Source of the DNA: an uncultured Methylococcaceae bacterium
GTDB taxonomy: Bacteria; Pseudomonadota; Gammaproteobacteria; Methylococcales; Methylomonadaceae
Direction: 5' to 3'
Length of the DNA: 8,115 nt
NCBI GenBank assembly: GCA_903839795.1
Contig: CAIMDR010000245.1
Location: forward strand, 1 to 8,115
Part shown: one piece after another, positions 1 through 7,280 of the stretch
Position numbering within the stretch: the first letter of the stretch is position 1
Layout of the letters: each line of letters begins with the position of its first letter
Program-made: the position numbers and the translations under genes
Notes under the pieces: generated by a model
Seen by the model: only the letters and a program-made list of their open reading frames with translations
What the model was told of the DNA's origin: nothing
Databases searched by the model: none

Positions 1-511
1 CATCAGCGCACCAAACCGAGATGGCTTTGGTATAGGACTCTGTACCTTTTCCTGATCTTGGGAAAAACAAGTATTGAATGGTGATGCCTTGCGCCAAATA
101 CTGATCCATTTCTGAATGAAGCTTGCGACAGTAGCCGCAATCTATGTCGGTAAAAATTGAAACAGTATATTTAGAAATTTTGGGTTTAAACACGATCATA
201 TTGGCTTGGCCCATTTTTTCAAGAGCCAATTTTCGGGTATTATTTAATTTTTCTTCCGTTAAATCTTTGCGGGCTGCCACATCAACCAGGCGACCTTGTA
301 GCAAATACTTGCCATCCTTGGAAACATAAAAGATATTGGCTCCCACGATAACCTCATAAAGCCCTTTAATTTCTGAAGGCTTTACGGAATCAATTTTCAT
401 GGTGGGCATTGACTGAGTCATTGATTGCCTGATGGCAGTCTCATCCGCATTAGCGGTAGATAATGTCAGACCCAATAATGATAACGCGGCAATCTTAATA
501 ACTTTTCTCAT
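1..511 (-). CDS. dsbC: Thiol:disulfide interchange protein DsbC, 3' part missing (runs off left edge)
   Basis: Periplasmic disulfide isomerase that reshuffles wrong disulfides in exported proteins and is kept reduced by DsbD in known systems. The 170 codons present were read by translating the complement from the ATG at 511-509. Residues 1-22 form a typical signal peptide: Lys/Arg start, hydrophobic core and an ANA cleavage site before DE. Residues about 23-85 fit the N-terminal dimerisation domain, about 86-110 the linker helix, and the thioredoxin-like domain follows. The catalytic motif is CGYC at 125-128, inside TDIDCGYCRKLH. VWCA at 167-169 carries Cys168, matching the first structural cysteine of E. 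coli DsbC. The window ends there, so the cis-proline loop and second structural cysteine are not visible (E. coli precursor: 236 residues). DsbG is the main alternative; CGYC and VWCA favour DsbC. Only a weak GAGAA-like ribosome site precedes the start. It follows rseP after a 170-base gap, so it may have its own promoter. Confidence 0.93.
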   Translation of the reverse strand, partial: MRKVIKIAALSLLGLTLSTANADETAIRQSMTQSMPTMKIDSVKPSEIKGLYEVIVGANIFYVSKDGKYLLQGRLVDVAARKDLTEEKLNNTRKLALEKMGQANMIVFKPKISKYTVSIFTDIDCGYCRKLHSEMDQYLAQGITIQYLFFPRSGKGTESYTKAISVWCAD

Positions 512-681
512 AGTGTTCTCGTGTTTACTGGATTGGATTTTTAAAGGCTAAAAAGCGCGGGATTTATAGAGACCGTCGTTGATTAAGCGACATTATTTTC
601 TGTAGGGCGTGCCGTGCGCGCCTTGAAAATTAAGGCACGCACGGCACAGCCCTACGCACTTAATTAATTCATGGCTCTATA
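512..681. other. rseP-dsbC intergenic region
   Basis: This 170-base gap has no credible ORF. It contains a long imperfect palindrome (602-655) and an AT-rich inverted repeat around the rseP stop (660-689). On the minus strand, TATAAAT lies about 45 bases before the dsbC start and could be a -10 box. No good -35 box stands at the usual distance, so I do not call a promoter. Confidence 0.6.
602..655. repeat. Long imperfect palindrome with GTAG/CTAC ends (REP/BIME-like)
   Basis: The left arm (602-624, starting GTAGGGCGTGCCGTG) and right arm (632-655) are complementary over about 23 bases, with one unpaired base and one mismatch, around a 7-base loop (625-631). Both outer ends show GTAG when read inwards. 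That tetranucleotide is the hallmark foot of REP elements mobilised by RAYT transposases. The left arm alone can also fold into a 6-bp hairpin (606-622), so this may be two REP-like units in opposite orientation. No U-run follows on either strand, so it is not a canonical intrinsic terminator, although the stem could still stall or protect transcripts. Assignment as a dispersed element is inferred from structure; copy number cannot be seen here. Confidence 0.7.
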
Positions 682-689
682 TTAATTAA
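660..689. repeat. AT-rich inverted repeat over the rseP stop codon
   Basis: Perfect 9-base arms, TTAATTAAT at 660-668 and ATTAATTAA at 681-689, flank a 12-base loop. The right arm covers the rseP stop (684-682). The stem is all A-T and would be weak. Each arm contains the octamer TTAATTAA. It may be chance in AT-rich sequence. Confidence 0.45.
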
Positions 690-2043
690 ATAAACGTTGA
701 ACATCAAGAACCATCGCCAATGCCATTAACGACATGAGTAAAGCGATGCCGACTTGCTGAAAAAATGTTTGTATCTTTTCTGAAACCGGTTTGCCTTTAA
801 TGGCTTCCAAGCCAAAAAACAGCAAATGTCCACCATCCAGTACAGGCACCGGCAGTAAATTTAACACGCCTAAACTCACACTCACCAGCGCCATAAATTT
901 TAAGAAATGTACCAGCCCCATTTCTGCTGATTGTCCTGCATACTGCGCGATGCTGATAGGGCCGCTCAGATTTTCTACTGACGCTCTGCCAATCAGCATT
1001 TTGCCCATCATTTTCAATGTTGACGCGGCATAATACCAGGTCGTTTCAAAAGCAACCGGTATGGCTTTTAGTGGTGACAGTGAATATTCAATACTGACTG
1101 ACTTTATCAGGTCTTCCGGAACAAAAACGGACGCGCCAATCTTGCCTTCTGTTTTCTGCTCAACCGGCACACTTTTGGGGGTAATCGTGAGGGGCATCTG
1201 AACGCCATCACGCTCTATCAGTAGTTGGATAGCAACACCGGGGTGGGTTTTTACGGTGTCGACCCACTGCATCCAGTCATTCATAACCGTGCCATCGGCA
1301 CTGATAATCAAATCACCTTGGCGCAAGCCGGCTGTTAAGGCTGCACTATCGGGAAGCACTTTACCTATAACCGGTTTTAATTTGGGAGACCACGGCTTAA
1401 AGCCCAATTTCTCATACAATGCGTCCGGATTTTTGGCATCACTTTCTGCAATATTTAGTATCCTGACGGCTTCCTGTTGATCGAAGTTTTTTACGGCAAC
1501 CTTAATACCCTGCTCGCCATCCATTGCAGAGGCTATTATTACGCCCATTGCTTCAGTCCAGGTCGGCGTCAATTTGTCATTAACTGAAATAATCTGATCG
1601 CCTTCTACAAAACCCGCAGTCGAGGCTAATGTGTCCTGCCCGACTACGCCAAGTATGGGTTTTATACCGGTTTCACCAATAACCAACACAGTCCAAAACA
1701 AGGCAACAGCCAGCATCAGATTAAAAATGGGGCCGGCCGCGACAATTGCCGTTCTACCCGACAAAGACTGGCGATTGAAAGCAAAGGCCAAATCTTCCTG
1801 TTTAACTTCGCCTTCCCGCTCATCAACCATTTTGACATAGCCACCCAGCGGAATGGCTGATAACACATACTCTGTGGACTCAGGATTTTTCTGATAAGAC
1901 CATAACACCTTGCCAAAACCAACAGAAAACCGAATTACTTTTACGCCGACTTTACGTGCCACCCAAAAATGCCCAAATTCATGAATTGAAACCAGAATAC
2001 CAATGGCAATGACGAAATAAAACAGCGTATGTAATAGATCCAT
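682..2043 (-). CDS. rseP: RseP-type site-2 zinc metalloprotease (sigma-E pathway)
   Basis: Inner-membrane intramembrane protease of the S2P family. In characterised gammaproteobacteria it makes the second cut in anti-sigma factors (RseA, or MucA in Pseudomonas) after DegS-type cleavage, and it also clears leftover signal peptides. The product is 453 residues, close to E. coli RseP (450). The zinc motif HEFGH is at 21-25 in the first membrane segment, and the third metal ligand is Asp403 within PVPVLDGGHL. Membrane segments lie at about 5-24, 98-120, 380-403 and 428-448. Two tandem PDZ domains lie between, with the loop GFVEGDQIISVN (144-155) in the first and GLRQGDLIISADG (239-251) in the second. 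The start codon overlaps the dxr stop by one base (TAATG) without a strong ribosome site, suggesting translational coupling. All catalytic residues are present. Bacterial rseP is commonly followed by bamA, but here it is not. Confidence 0.98.
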   Translation of the reverse strand: MDLLHTLFYFVIAIGILVSIHEFGHFWVARKVGVKVIRFSVGFGKVLWSYQKNPESTEYVLSAIPLGGYVKMVDEREGEVKQEDLAFAFNRQSLSGRTAIVAAGPIFNLMLAVALFWTVLVIGETGIKPILGVVGQDTLASTAGFVEGDQIISVNDKLTPTWTEAMGVIIASAMDGEQGIKVAVKNFDQQEAVRILNIAESDAKNPDALYEKLGFKPWSPKLKPVIGKVLPDSAALTAGLRQGDLIISADGTVMNDWMQWVDTVKTHPGVAIQLLIERDGVQMPLTITPKSVPVEQKTEGKIGASVFVPEDLIKSVSIEYSLSPLKAIPVAFETTWYYAASTLKMMGKMLIGRASVENLSGPISIAQYAGQSAEMGLVHFLKFMALVSVSLGVLNLLPVPVLDGGHLLFFGLEAIKGKPVSEKIQTFFQQVGIALLMSLMALAMVLDVQRLFN

Positions 2044-3227
2044 TAATGAGCAAGCTCGGTAATAATTTGTTTGGAGACCTGTCGGGCCTGTTGATCGGCT
2101 TCTAATATAATCGCTAGCGTACTGGCGGGTTTAGCGTCAAACTTTTCCATACAACGCTCGATAATAACGGGAATATCGGTAAAACGTACCTGCTCGTTAA
2201 GAAATGCTTCCACCGCTATTTCATTAGCCGCGTTTAAAACGGTCGGGATAATTCCGCCTTTGTTAATGGCGTCATAAGCAAGCCGTAAACAGGGGAAGCG
2301 CTCCAGATTGGGCTCTTCAAAATCCATCCGTCGAACATCAAAAATATTCAACGGTTCAACGCCCGAATCAAACCGTTCCGGCCAAGCCATTGAGTAAGCA
2401 ATGGGAACACGCATATCCGGATTGCCCATTTGCGCCAACACCGTACCATCAACATAATCTACCATAGAGTGGATAATGCTTTGGGGATGAATCACAACCT
2501 GTATTTGATCCGGTCTCATAGCGAATAAAATACAGGCTTCGATCATCTCCAAGCCTTTATTCATCATGGTTGCAGAATCAACCGAAATCTTTCTCCCCAT
2601 ATCCCAATTAGGGTGGGCTACGGCTTGATCAGGCGTTACATGAGCCATTTTATCCAATGGCATTTCACGAAACGGCCCGCCTGAAGCAGTTAATAAAATG
2701 CGTCTGGCTTGTTTGGCATGCATACCCGATTTATAACCGGCGGGCATACATTGAAAGATGGCATTATGCTCACTATCGATAGGCAACAATTGCGCACCGG
2801 ATTCGGCAACCGCTTGCATAAAGATATCGCCGGACATCACCAACGCTTCTTTATTGGCCAATAAAATTATTTTACCGGCCTTTGCCGCTGCCAGACTTGG
2901 CAATAATCCCGCAGCACCAACAATGGCTGCCATCACCGAATCAACAGTGTCCAGGGTGGCAACAAACTCCAGCGACTTTGCACCTGACAGCACTTTAATC
3001 GCTGAAATGGGTGAATCTTTAAGCTTTTCAGTAAAGGCTAGCGCTTTATTTTCATCAACAACGACGGCATATTCTGGTTTATGTACCAGGCATTGTTCAA
3101 ACAGCAAATCAATATTGTTATTTGCCGTTAAGGCGACCACATTATAAAGATCGGGATGTCTGGCGGCTACGTCTAACGTACTAACACCAATTGATCCGGT
3201 CGCACCGAGTATGCATAAGCCTTTCAT
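2043..3227 (-). CDS. dxr: 1-deoxy-D-xylulose 5-phosphate reductoisomerase
   Basis: Cytosolic enzyme of the MEP isoprenoid pathway, converting 1-deoxy-D-xylulose 5-phosphate to 2-C-methyl-D-erythritol 4-phosphate with NADPH and a divalent metal. The product is 394 residues (E. coli 398). The N-terminal Rossmann motif GATGSIG is at 8-14 and LLANKE at 122-127. The metal ligands are Asp151, Glu153 (in DSEHNAIFQ) and Glu227. The substrate phosphate and flexible-loop residues fall in ASGGPFR (181-187), His205, and [17 protein letters not shown] (215-231), which includes Ser218, Asn223 and Lys224. The C-terminal domain contains [13 protein letters not shown], typical of the family. The ATG overlaps the cdsA stop by four bases (ATGA). 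No strong Shine-Dalgarno sequence precedes it, so translation probably depends on ribosomes finishing cdsA. It supplies precursors for the UppS product encoded two genes upstream. The fosmidomycin-target residues look intact. Confidence 0.99.
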   Translation of the reverse strand: MKGLCILGATGSIGVSTLDVAARHPDLYNVVALTANNNIDLLFEQCLVHKPEYAVVVDENKALAFTEKLKDSPISAIKVLSGAKSLEFVATLDTVDSVMAAIVGAAGLLPSLAAAKAGKIILLANKEALVMSGDIFMQAVAESGAQLLPIDSEHNAIFQCMPAGYKSGMHAKQARRILLTASGGPFREMPLDKMAHVTPDQAVAHPNWDMGRKISVDSATMMNKGLEMIEACILFAMRPDQIQVVIHPQSIIHSMVDYVDGTVLAQMGNPDMRVPIAYSMAWPERFDSGVEPLNIFDVRRMDFEEPNLERFPCLRLAYDAINKGGIIPTVLNAANEIAVEAFLNEQVRFTDIPVIIERCMEKFDAKPASTLAIILEADQQARQVSKQIITELAH

Positions 3228-4117
3228 AAATCAAGCCCAATCAGTACGATACCGGCATAAAAAAATGGAATACCGGCAATCAGACTGTCTATTCTATCCA
3301 AAACACCACCGTGTCCGGGTAATAATGTGCCGCTATCTTTAACACCGCACTGACGCTTTACCACACTGATAAACAGGTCGCCATAAATCGAAATCAATAC
3401 CGTCAATACCGACAACAATACAAAATCAAATATCCTGGCCCATATAAAACCATCTTGATAGGCAATATAACCAATGAAAGACGCTGCAAAAATAGCGCCC
3501 ACGATTAATGCGCCAATCATTCCGGCAACTGTTTTACCCGGACTGATTTCAGGAGCCAGCTTGGTTTTACCCCATTTTTTACCGGTAAAATAAGCAGAAA
3601 TATCCGCAGCCCAAATCAAAACCAGAAAATACATCGTCATTTCCGGACCATAAAAAGCTCTTAACCGGGATAAAAACATCCATGCCGATAATAAAACAAA
3701 CCAGCCGATGAAAACCTTATAGCCGGTTTTCATTTTCAGGTTTAACACGCCGGATGGTGTATTTCTGATTAATATCATAACCAATATCCAAAATAATACC
3801 GGTGGTATAACCAGCCATTCCAGTGCACCTGAATAGTCTCGGACATCTGGCCAATCAACTGCTTGAGCGATCAACTCAAGAATTTGTGTCCAAAAATGAA
3901 GACCAGCCATTGGCAAAATTAAGGCCAACAGAAACAAGACACGCTTAACCGGCGAAGTAACGCCTACAAGGTCAATCCATTCCCATGCCGCTAAAAGAGT
4001 GATGACACCGATCACTAAGGAAAAATTAAATGAAAAACTTTCCGTTGGCAAAGTAAATACTGCCAGTGCAATCAGGAAAGCAAGGACTGATGCCGTTATA
4101 ATTCTCTTTAGTAACAT
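3224..4117 (-). CDS. cdsA: Phosphatidate cytidylyltransferase (CDP-diacylglycerol synthase)
   Basis: Integral inner-membrane enzyme that makes CDP-diacylglycerol from phosphatidic acid and CTP, the branch point to phosphatidylethanolamine, phosphatidylglycerol and cardiolipin. The product is 297 residues (E. coli 285) and very hydrophobic, with about eight or nine membrane segments (roughly 8-25, 33-50, 58-77, 102-117, 134-150, 162-178, 197-220, 232-252 and 279-295). The family signature spans 251-277: SVVKR, then KDSG, then [11 protein letters not shown]. The acidic residues Asp261, Asp274 and Asp277 are in place. A second conserved stretch, [16 protein letters not shown] (169-184), precedes SPGKT (192-196). 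The start lies 25 bases after uppS and has no clear ribosome site; the Met-Leu-Leu-Lys-Arg opening suits a membrane protein entering its first helix. The last codons overlap dxr by ATGA. Confidence 0.98.
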   Translation of the reverse strand: MLLKRIITASVLAFLIALAVFTLPTESFSFNFSLVIGVITLLAAWEWIDLVGVTSPVKRVLFLLALILPMAGLHFWTQILELIAQAVDWPDVRDYSGALEWLVIPPVLFWILVMILIRNTPSGVLNLKMKTGYKVFIGWFVLLSAWMFLSRLRAFYGPEMTMYFLVLIWAADISAYFTGKKWGKTKLAPEISPGKTVAGMIGALIVGAIFAASFIGYIAYQDGFIWARIFDFVLLSVLTVLISIYGDLFISVVKRQCGVKDSGTLLPGHGGVLDRIDSLIAGIPFFYAGIVLIGLDL

Positions 4118-4142
4118 GTTTGTAAGCTATTTAATAGTGAAG

Positions 4143-4910
4143 TTATAGAGTGACTGATTTATCAAGAACTTGCTCACTGGTATGACCAAAGCGCCGTTGC
4201 CGACTTTTAAAGCTCTTGATAGCATCTTCAAGTGAATTCTGGTCAAAATCAGGCCAGAGTGTTGTTGTAAAGTACATTTCTGCATAGGCTAATTGCCATA
4301 ACATAAAATTGCTGACACGTTGTTCGCCACCTGTCCTTATAAACAGGTCAGGATCCGGCAGTCCAGCCGTTGACAAATGCTGGCTGATAAGTTGTTCACT
4401 AATCACCTGATTTTGCAATTCTCCAGACGCTATTTTTGCTGCGACTTGCTGAAATGCCTGACACATATCCCAGTGACCACCATAATTGGCTGCCACAATC
4501 AGTGTCATAGCTGTATTACCTTCCGTTTGCGCCTCTCCTTCGGCCATTTTTTGTTGTAACTTATCTGAAAACTCAGTTCTGTCACCAATAAATCGCAAGC
4601 GGATATTATTACGATCAAGTTTGTTGATTTCCCGTTGCAAGGTTGCCATAAAAAGCGCCATTAGCAATGACACTTCAGCGGCCGGCCTTCGCCAATTTTC
4701 ACTACTAAAAGCAAACAACGTCAAGACTTCAACATTATTGGTAACGCAATACTCGACAATTTTTCTAACTGCTTTAACCCCGGCCTGATGGCCAACCGCT
4801 CTGGGCATAAACCGTTTTTGCGCCCATCGACCATTACCATCCATGATAATGGCAATATGACGAGGATTATTGCTATCAGATTCCGGATTGTTACTATCAT
4901 CAGCAGGCAT
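4143..4910 (-). CDS. uppS: Undecaprenyl diphosphate synthase (cis-prenyltransferase)
   Basis: Adds eight isopentenyl diphosphate units to farnesyl diphosphate with cis geometry, giving the C55 lipid carrier for peptidoglycan and O-antigen synthesis. It is a peripheral cytosolic enzyme, called IspU in E. coli. The product is 255 residues (E. coli 253). The motif IIMDGNGRWA (21-30) carries the catalytic Asp24. FAFSSENW (66-73) is the flexible substrate loop. DLFIRTGGEQRVSNF (188-202) holds Arg192, Arg198 and Ser200 for the isopentenyl diphosphate phosphates, and Glu211 is the conserved metal-site acid. The N-terminal tail before the core has two near-copies of a Ser-Asn-Asn-Pro stretch (residues 6-9 and 13-16) and is probably disordered. 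The ATG is supported by AAGGA (4922-4918) seven bases upstream. The gene starts 14 bases after frr. Confidence 0.98.
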   Translation of the reverse strand: MPADDSNNPESDSNNPRHIAIIMDGNGRWAQKRFMPRAVGHQAGVKAVRKIVEYCVTNNVEVLTLFAFSSENWRRPAAEVSLLMALFMATLQREINKLDRNNIRLRFIGDRTEFSDKLQQKMAEGEAQTEGNTAMTLIVAANYGGHWDMCQAFQQVAAKIASGELQNQVISEQLISQHLSTAGLPDPDLFIRTGGEQRVSNFMLWQLAYAEMYFTTTLWPDFDQNSLEDAIKSFKSRQRRFGHTSEQVLDKSVTL

Positions 4911-4924
4911 TATTATGTCCTTTT

Positions 4925-5482
4925 TTAAATTGATAACAGATCGGCTTCTTTCACTTCCAGTAACTTTTCAACTTCCTTGACATACTGGTCAGTTAACTTT
5001 TGGATTTTTTCTTCAGCGGCACGCGCTTCATCTTCAGAAATCATCTTTTCCTTTAAGGCTTTATTTATTTCTGAATTAGCATCACGGCGAATATTTCTGA
5101 TCGCAACACGTCCATTTTCAGATTCATGTTTAACGACTTTAACCAGGCTGCGACGACGCTCTTCCGTCAGCGCCGGCAAGGGAATACGAATAGTCATACC
5201 ATTGGTAGACGGATTCAATCCCAAGTCTGATTTTAAAATGGCTTTTTCAATCGCCTGTACCATGCCTTTTTCCCAAGGCGTGATGGTTAGCGTACGCGCA
5301 TCTTCAACGGCAATATTGGCAACCTGAGATAATGCAGAATCCGTACCGTAATAAGATACACTAATTTGCTCCAGCAAACTGGGGTGCGCTCTACCTGTCC
5401 TGATTTTTGAGAACTCATGCTTTAACGCTTCAATACTCTTGCCCATGCGGGTTGCAGCATCCTGTTGAATGTCACTAATCAT
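4925..5482 (-). CDS. frr: Ribosome recycling factor
   Basis: With EF-G it splits the post-termination ribosome so that subunits can be reused. The product is 185 residues, exactly the E. coli length. Domain I is a three-helix bundle formed by about 1-30 and 106-185, rich in charged heptads. Domain II is the inserted beta-rich part, about 31-105. Conserved features include [14 protein letters not shown] (24-37), TITPWEK (66-72) and [14 protein letters not shown] (98-111). Arg110, Arg129 and Arg132, which contact 23S rRNA in the studied protein, fall at identical positions. The ATG overlaps the pyrH stop in an ATGA, tighter than in E. coli, where a gap separates the two genes. A strong GAGGA ribosome site lies within the end of pyrH. 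No deviations were seen. Confidence 0.99.
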   Translation of the reverse strand: MISDIQQDAATRMGKSIEALKHEFSKIRTGRAHPSLLEQISVSYYGTDSALSQVANIAVEDARTLTITPWEKGMVQAIEKAILKSDLGLNPSTNGMTIRIPLPALTEERRRSLVKVVKHESENGRVAIRNIRRDANSEINKALKEKMISEDEARAAEEKIQKLTDQYVKEVEKLLEVKEADLLSI

Positions 5483-6207
5483 AACTCTGTTCCTCGTTCA
5501 ATAAGAGAGCCAATCTCTTCGCCCATCATTAATCTCATAACGGCACCTTGCTCAAAAATATTCATCACTCGCATCGGTACATTATTGTCACGGCATAAAA
5601 CCAAAGCGGTGGTATCCATAACATTAAGACGCTGATCCAGTGCTTCGTCATACGTTAAGCGTGGATAAAACACGGCATCCTTAACTTTTTCAGGATCTGC
5701 CGAATACACGCCCTTAACTTTAGTTGCCTTGATCATCAGATCGGCATTAATTTCAATGGCTCTAAGGCTGGCAGCCGAATCGGTGGTAAAAAAAGGATTG
5801 CCGGTACCGGCTGCAAAAACAACCACACGCCCTTTTTCCAAGTGCCTGACCGCTCGACGGCGAATGTAGTCCTCACAGACCTGATTGATTTTAAGTGCGG
5901 ACATCACTCTGACCTGTTGACCGAGAGACTCTAATGAATCCTGCATAGCCAACGCATTGATGACCGTAGCCAACATACCCATCTGATCGCTAGTGACTCT
6001 ATCCAGACCTTCAGCTGCTTTTTCAGCGCCGCGCAATATATTGCCGCCGCCAATAACCAAACCAACCTGAATACCCACTTCACATAATTCTTTAATTTCA
6101 GTGGCCAGTCGCTTAACAATATCAGCATCAATACTGCCGCCTGTCTGACTCATTAAAGCCTCACCGCTTAACTTAAGCAAAATTCTCTGGCAAATTGGTT
6201 TAGTCAT
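5479..6207 (-). CDS. pyrH: UMP kinase
   Basis: Bacterial hexameric UMP kinase of the amino-acid kinase family. It phosphorylates UMP to UDP with ATP; in E. coli it is activated by GTP and inhibited by UTP. From the ATG at 6207 the product is 242 residues (E. coli 241). Visible motifs are [11 protein letters not shown] (8-18, phosphate-binding lysine and glycine), IGGGNILRG (52-60), the UMP-contacting segment DQMGMLAT (74-81), [10 protein letters not shown] (134-143), and the ATP/Mg region [12 protein letters not shown] (161-172). The frame is open further upstream to a TTG at 6252, adding 15 residues, but that stretch is translated from a palindromic repeat and has no family match. [12 protein letters not shown] aligns with known N-termini, so I chose 6207. 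No Shine-Dalgarno sequence is visible in the 21 bases between the repeat and the ATG. It overlaps frr by four bases. Confidence 0.97.
   Translation of the reverse strand: MTKPICQRILLKLSGEALMSQTGGSIDADIVKRLATEIKELCEVGIQVGLVIGGGNILRGAEKAAEGLDRVTSDQMGMLATVINALAMQDSLESLGQQVRVMSALKINQVCEDYIRRRAVRHLEKGRVVVFAAGTGNPFFTTDSAASLRAIEINADLMIKATKVKGVYSADPEKVKDAVFYPRLTYDEALDQRLNVMDTTALVLCRDNNVPMRVMNIFEQGAVMRLMMGEEIGSLIERGTEL
5491..5495 (-). promoter_or_regulatory. Ribosome binding site for frr inside the pyrH coding end
   Basis: GAGGA on the minus strand sits eight bases before the frr ATG, within the last codons of pyrH. It fixes the frr start and allows independent initiation as well as coupling through the ATGA overlap. 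Confidence 0.8.
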
Positions 6208-6228
6208 AATAGTATTGGGGTCAGTTTC

Positions 6229-6253
6229 GTAGGTTGGATTAACGTAATCCAAC
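6229..6253 (+). repeat. REP-like hairpin with GTAG foot, just upstream of pyrH
   Basis: GTAG at 6229-6232 is followed by perfect 9-base arms, GTTGGATTA (6233-6241) and TAATCCAAC (6245-6253), around a 3-base loop. A GTAG foot beside a short stem-loop is the typical REP layout. The element ends 21 bases before the pyrH ATG on the minus strand, so it lies in the leader of that gene. Palindromes starting GTAGGTTGG occur dispersed in many gammaproteobacterial genomes (general knowledge, not checked here). Confidence 0.7.
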
Positions 6254-6266
6254 GGCCATATTCACC

Positions 6267-6301
6267 GGTGTTGGCTTGCCGAACAATGGCAAGCCAACAC
6301 C
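6267..6301. repeat. Perfect 14-bp hairpin between tsf and pyrH
   Basis: GGTGTTGGCTTGCC (6267-6280) and its exact complement (6288-6301) enclose a 7-base loop. On the minus strand the stem begins seven bases after the tsf stop codon. No U-run follows in either direction, so it does not meet the intrinsic terminator pattern. It may act as a 3' stabiliser for rpsB-tsf RNA, a processing site, or another dispersed palindrome. The octamer CACCGGTG spans its left boundary (6263-6270). Confidence 0.8.
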
Positions 6302-6308
6302 TGTAAAC

Positions 6309-7199
6309 TTAATTTCCTCTAACTTGTGCCATTACTTCTTCAGCAAAGTTTTCTTCTTTTTTCTCTATGCCTTCACCCACTTCAAAGCGAATGAAACGTA
6401 GTGCTTGGTTACCTTTTGATGATACCAATTGAGCAATAGTCATTTTGTCGTCTTTAATAAAAGGCTGACCCAATAAAGTCACTTCTGCCAGAAACTTCCT
6501 GATCTGACCGGTAATCATTTTTTCAATGATGTCCGCAGGCTTGCCACTTTCAGCAGATAAAGCCCGGAAAATTTCTTTTTCTTTTTCAATGGTTTCAGCA
6601 GGCACTTGCTCTTCAGAAACATAATGTGGCTTGCTGGCTGCAATGTGCATGGCAATGTCTTTGCCTAATTCTTGATCGGCTGCTGCCAATTCAATAATCA
6701 CACCAATTTTACTGCCATGTAAATAACAGGCAGTGCCACCTTCAGCCGTTTCAAATCTTTCAAAACGTCTGATAGTAATATTTTCGCCCAGTGTTGAAAT
6801 CAAGCCACGACGCATTTCATCAACAGTAACGCCATCTTCCAACGGCATTGCCAACAATTTTTCTTCAGTGTCAATATTGTCGGCATTTAATAAAGCAACC
6901 GTTACGCTATTAACAAAATTGACGAAACCATCTGCTTTAGCAACAAAATCAGTTTCGCAGTTAATATCAACAATGGCTACCGCTTTGCCGTTATCACTGA
7001 CTTTAACACCGATAATACCTTCAGCCGCAATACGACCTGATTTTTTGTCAGCCTTGGCCAATCCGGATTTACGCATATTTTCAATGGCCAATTCCATATC
7101 ACCATTAGCTTCAACTAAAGCTCTTTTGCATTCCATCATGCCGGAACCTGTTCTTTCACGCAGTTCCTTAACCATAACTGCATTGATTGTAATACTCAT
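6309..7199 (-). CDS. tsf: Translation elongation factor Ts
   Basis: Nucleotide exchange factor that releases GDP from EF-Tu. The product is 296 residues (E. coli 283). The N-terminal UBA-like domain, about 3-55, contains VKELRERTGSGMMECKRAL (10-28), the standard family start. The core follows, with NCETDFVAKADGFVNF (80-95); Asp84 and Phe85 are the pair inserted near the EF-Tu magnesium site in the E. coli complex. Two dimerisation-type core subdomains fill about 60-260, including LHGSKIGVIIELA near the middle. The C-terminal tail, ending EEVMAQVRGN, is related to the family's last helix. AAGGA (7213-7209) nine bases upstream supports the ATG at 7199. The gene is separated from rpsB by 112 bases carrying a terminator-like stem, which may set the tsf dose relative to S2. 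Confidence 0.99.
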   Translation of the reverse strand: MSITINAVMVKELRERTGSGMMECKRALVEANGDMELAIENMRKSGLAKADKKSGRIAAEGIIGVKVSDNGKAVAIVDINCETDFVAKADGFVNFVNSVTVALLNADNIDTEEKLLAMPLEDGVTVDEMRRGLISTLGENITIRRFERFETAEGGTACYLHGSKIGVIIELAAADQELGKDIAMHIAASKPHYVSEEQVPAETIEKEKEIFRALSAESGKPADIIEKMITGQIRKFLAEVTLLGQPFIKDDKMTIAQLVSSKGNQALRFIRFEVGEGIEKKEENFAEEVMAQVRGN

Positions 7200-7229
7200 T
7201 TTTGTGTTTCCTTAATATATCGTCACTAT

Positions 7230-7258
7230 AAAAACGCCCCCGTAAGGAGGCGTTTTTT
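7230..7258 (-). terminator. Terminator-like stem in the rpsB-tsf gap (probable attenuator)
   Basis: CGCCCCC (7235-7241) pairs with GGAGGCG (7246-7252) with one internal C-A mismatch around a GTAA loop. The stem is flanked by A5 at 7230-7234 and T6 at 7253-7258, so on the minus strand it ends in UUUUU followed by AUAG, and on the plus strand in a U6 run. It lies between two genes expected to be co-transcribed, so partial termination is more likely than a full stop. The shape also permits termination of antisense RNA. Confidence 0.75.
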
Positions 7259-7280
7259 GGCCTAATCTAATTTTTACCTT

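Noticed and set aside
144..329. Short plus-strand open frame near the left edge
   Set aside because: It is antisense to the dsbC-type gene, whose signal peptide and CGYC motif make that strand convincing.
512..600. Sigma-70 promoter for dsbC with TATAAAT as -10
   Set aside because: No acceptable -35 hexamer lies 15-18 bases upstream; a promoter here is likely but I cannot place it.
2047..2056. Small palindrome GAGCAAGCTC near the rseP start
   Set aside because: Only 4-bp arms inside the dxr coding end, well within chance.
2758..3147. 129-codon plus-strand open frame
   Set aside because: It lies wholly antisense to dxr and its low-complexity Ala/Ser/Thr composition is typical of reverse-frame shadows.
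4977..5327. 116-codon plus-strand open frame
   Set aside because: It is antisense to frr, and its Ser/Arg/Phe-rich product reflects the complement of a charged helical protein.
6208..6252. Fifteen-residue N-terminal extension of pyrH from a TTG start
   Set aside because: It is translated from the REP-like palindrome and the bases beside it, has no counterpart in UMP kinases, and the downstream ATG gives the family's normal length.
6733..7215. 160-codon plus-strand open frame
   Set aside because: It is antisense to tsf, which is clearly real. Its protein has no recognisable motif and it has no gene-like context.
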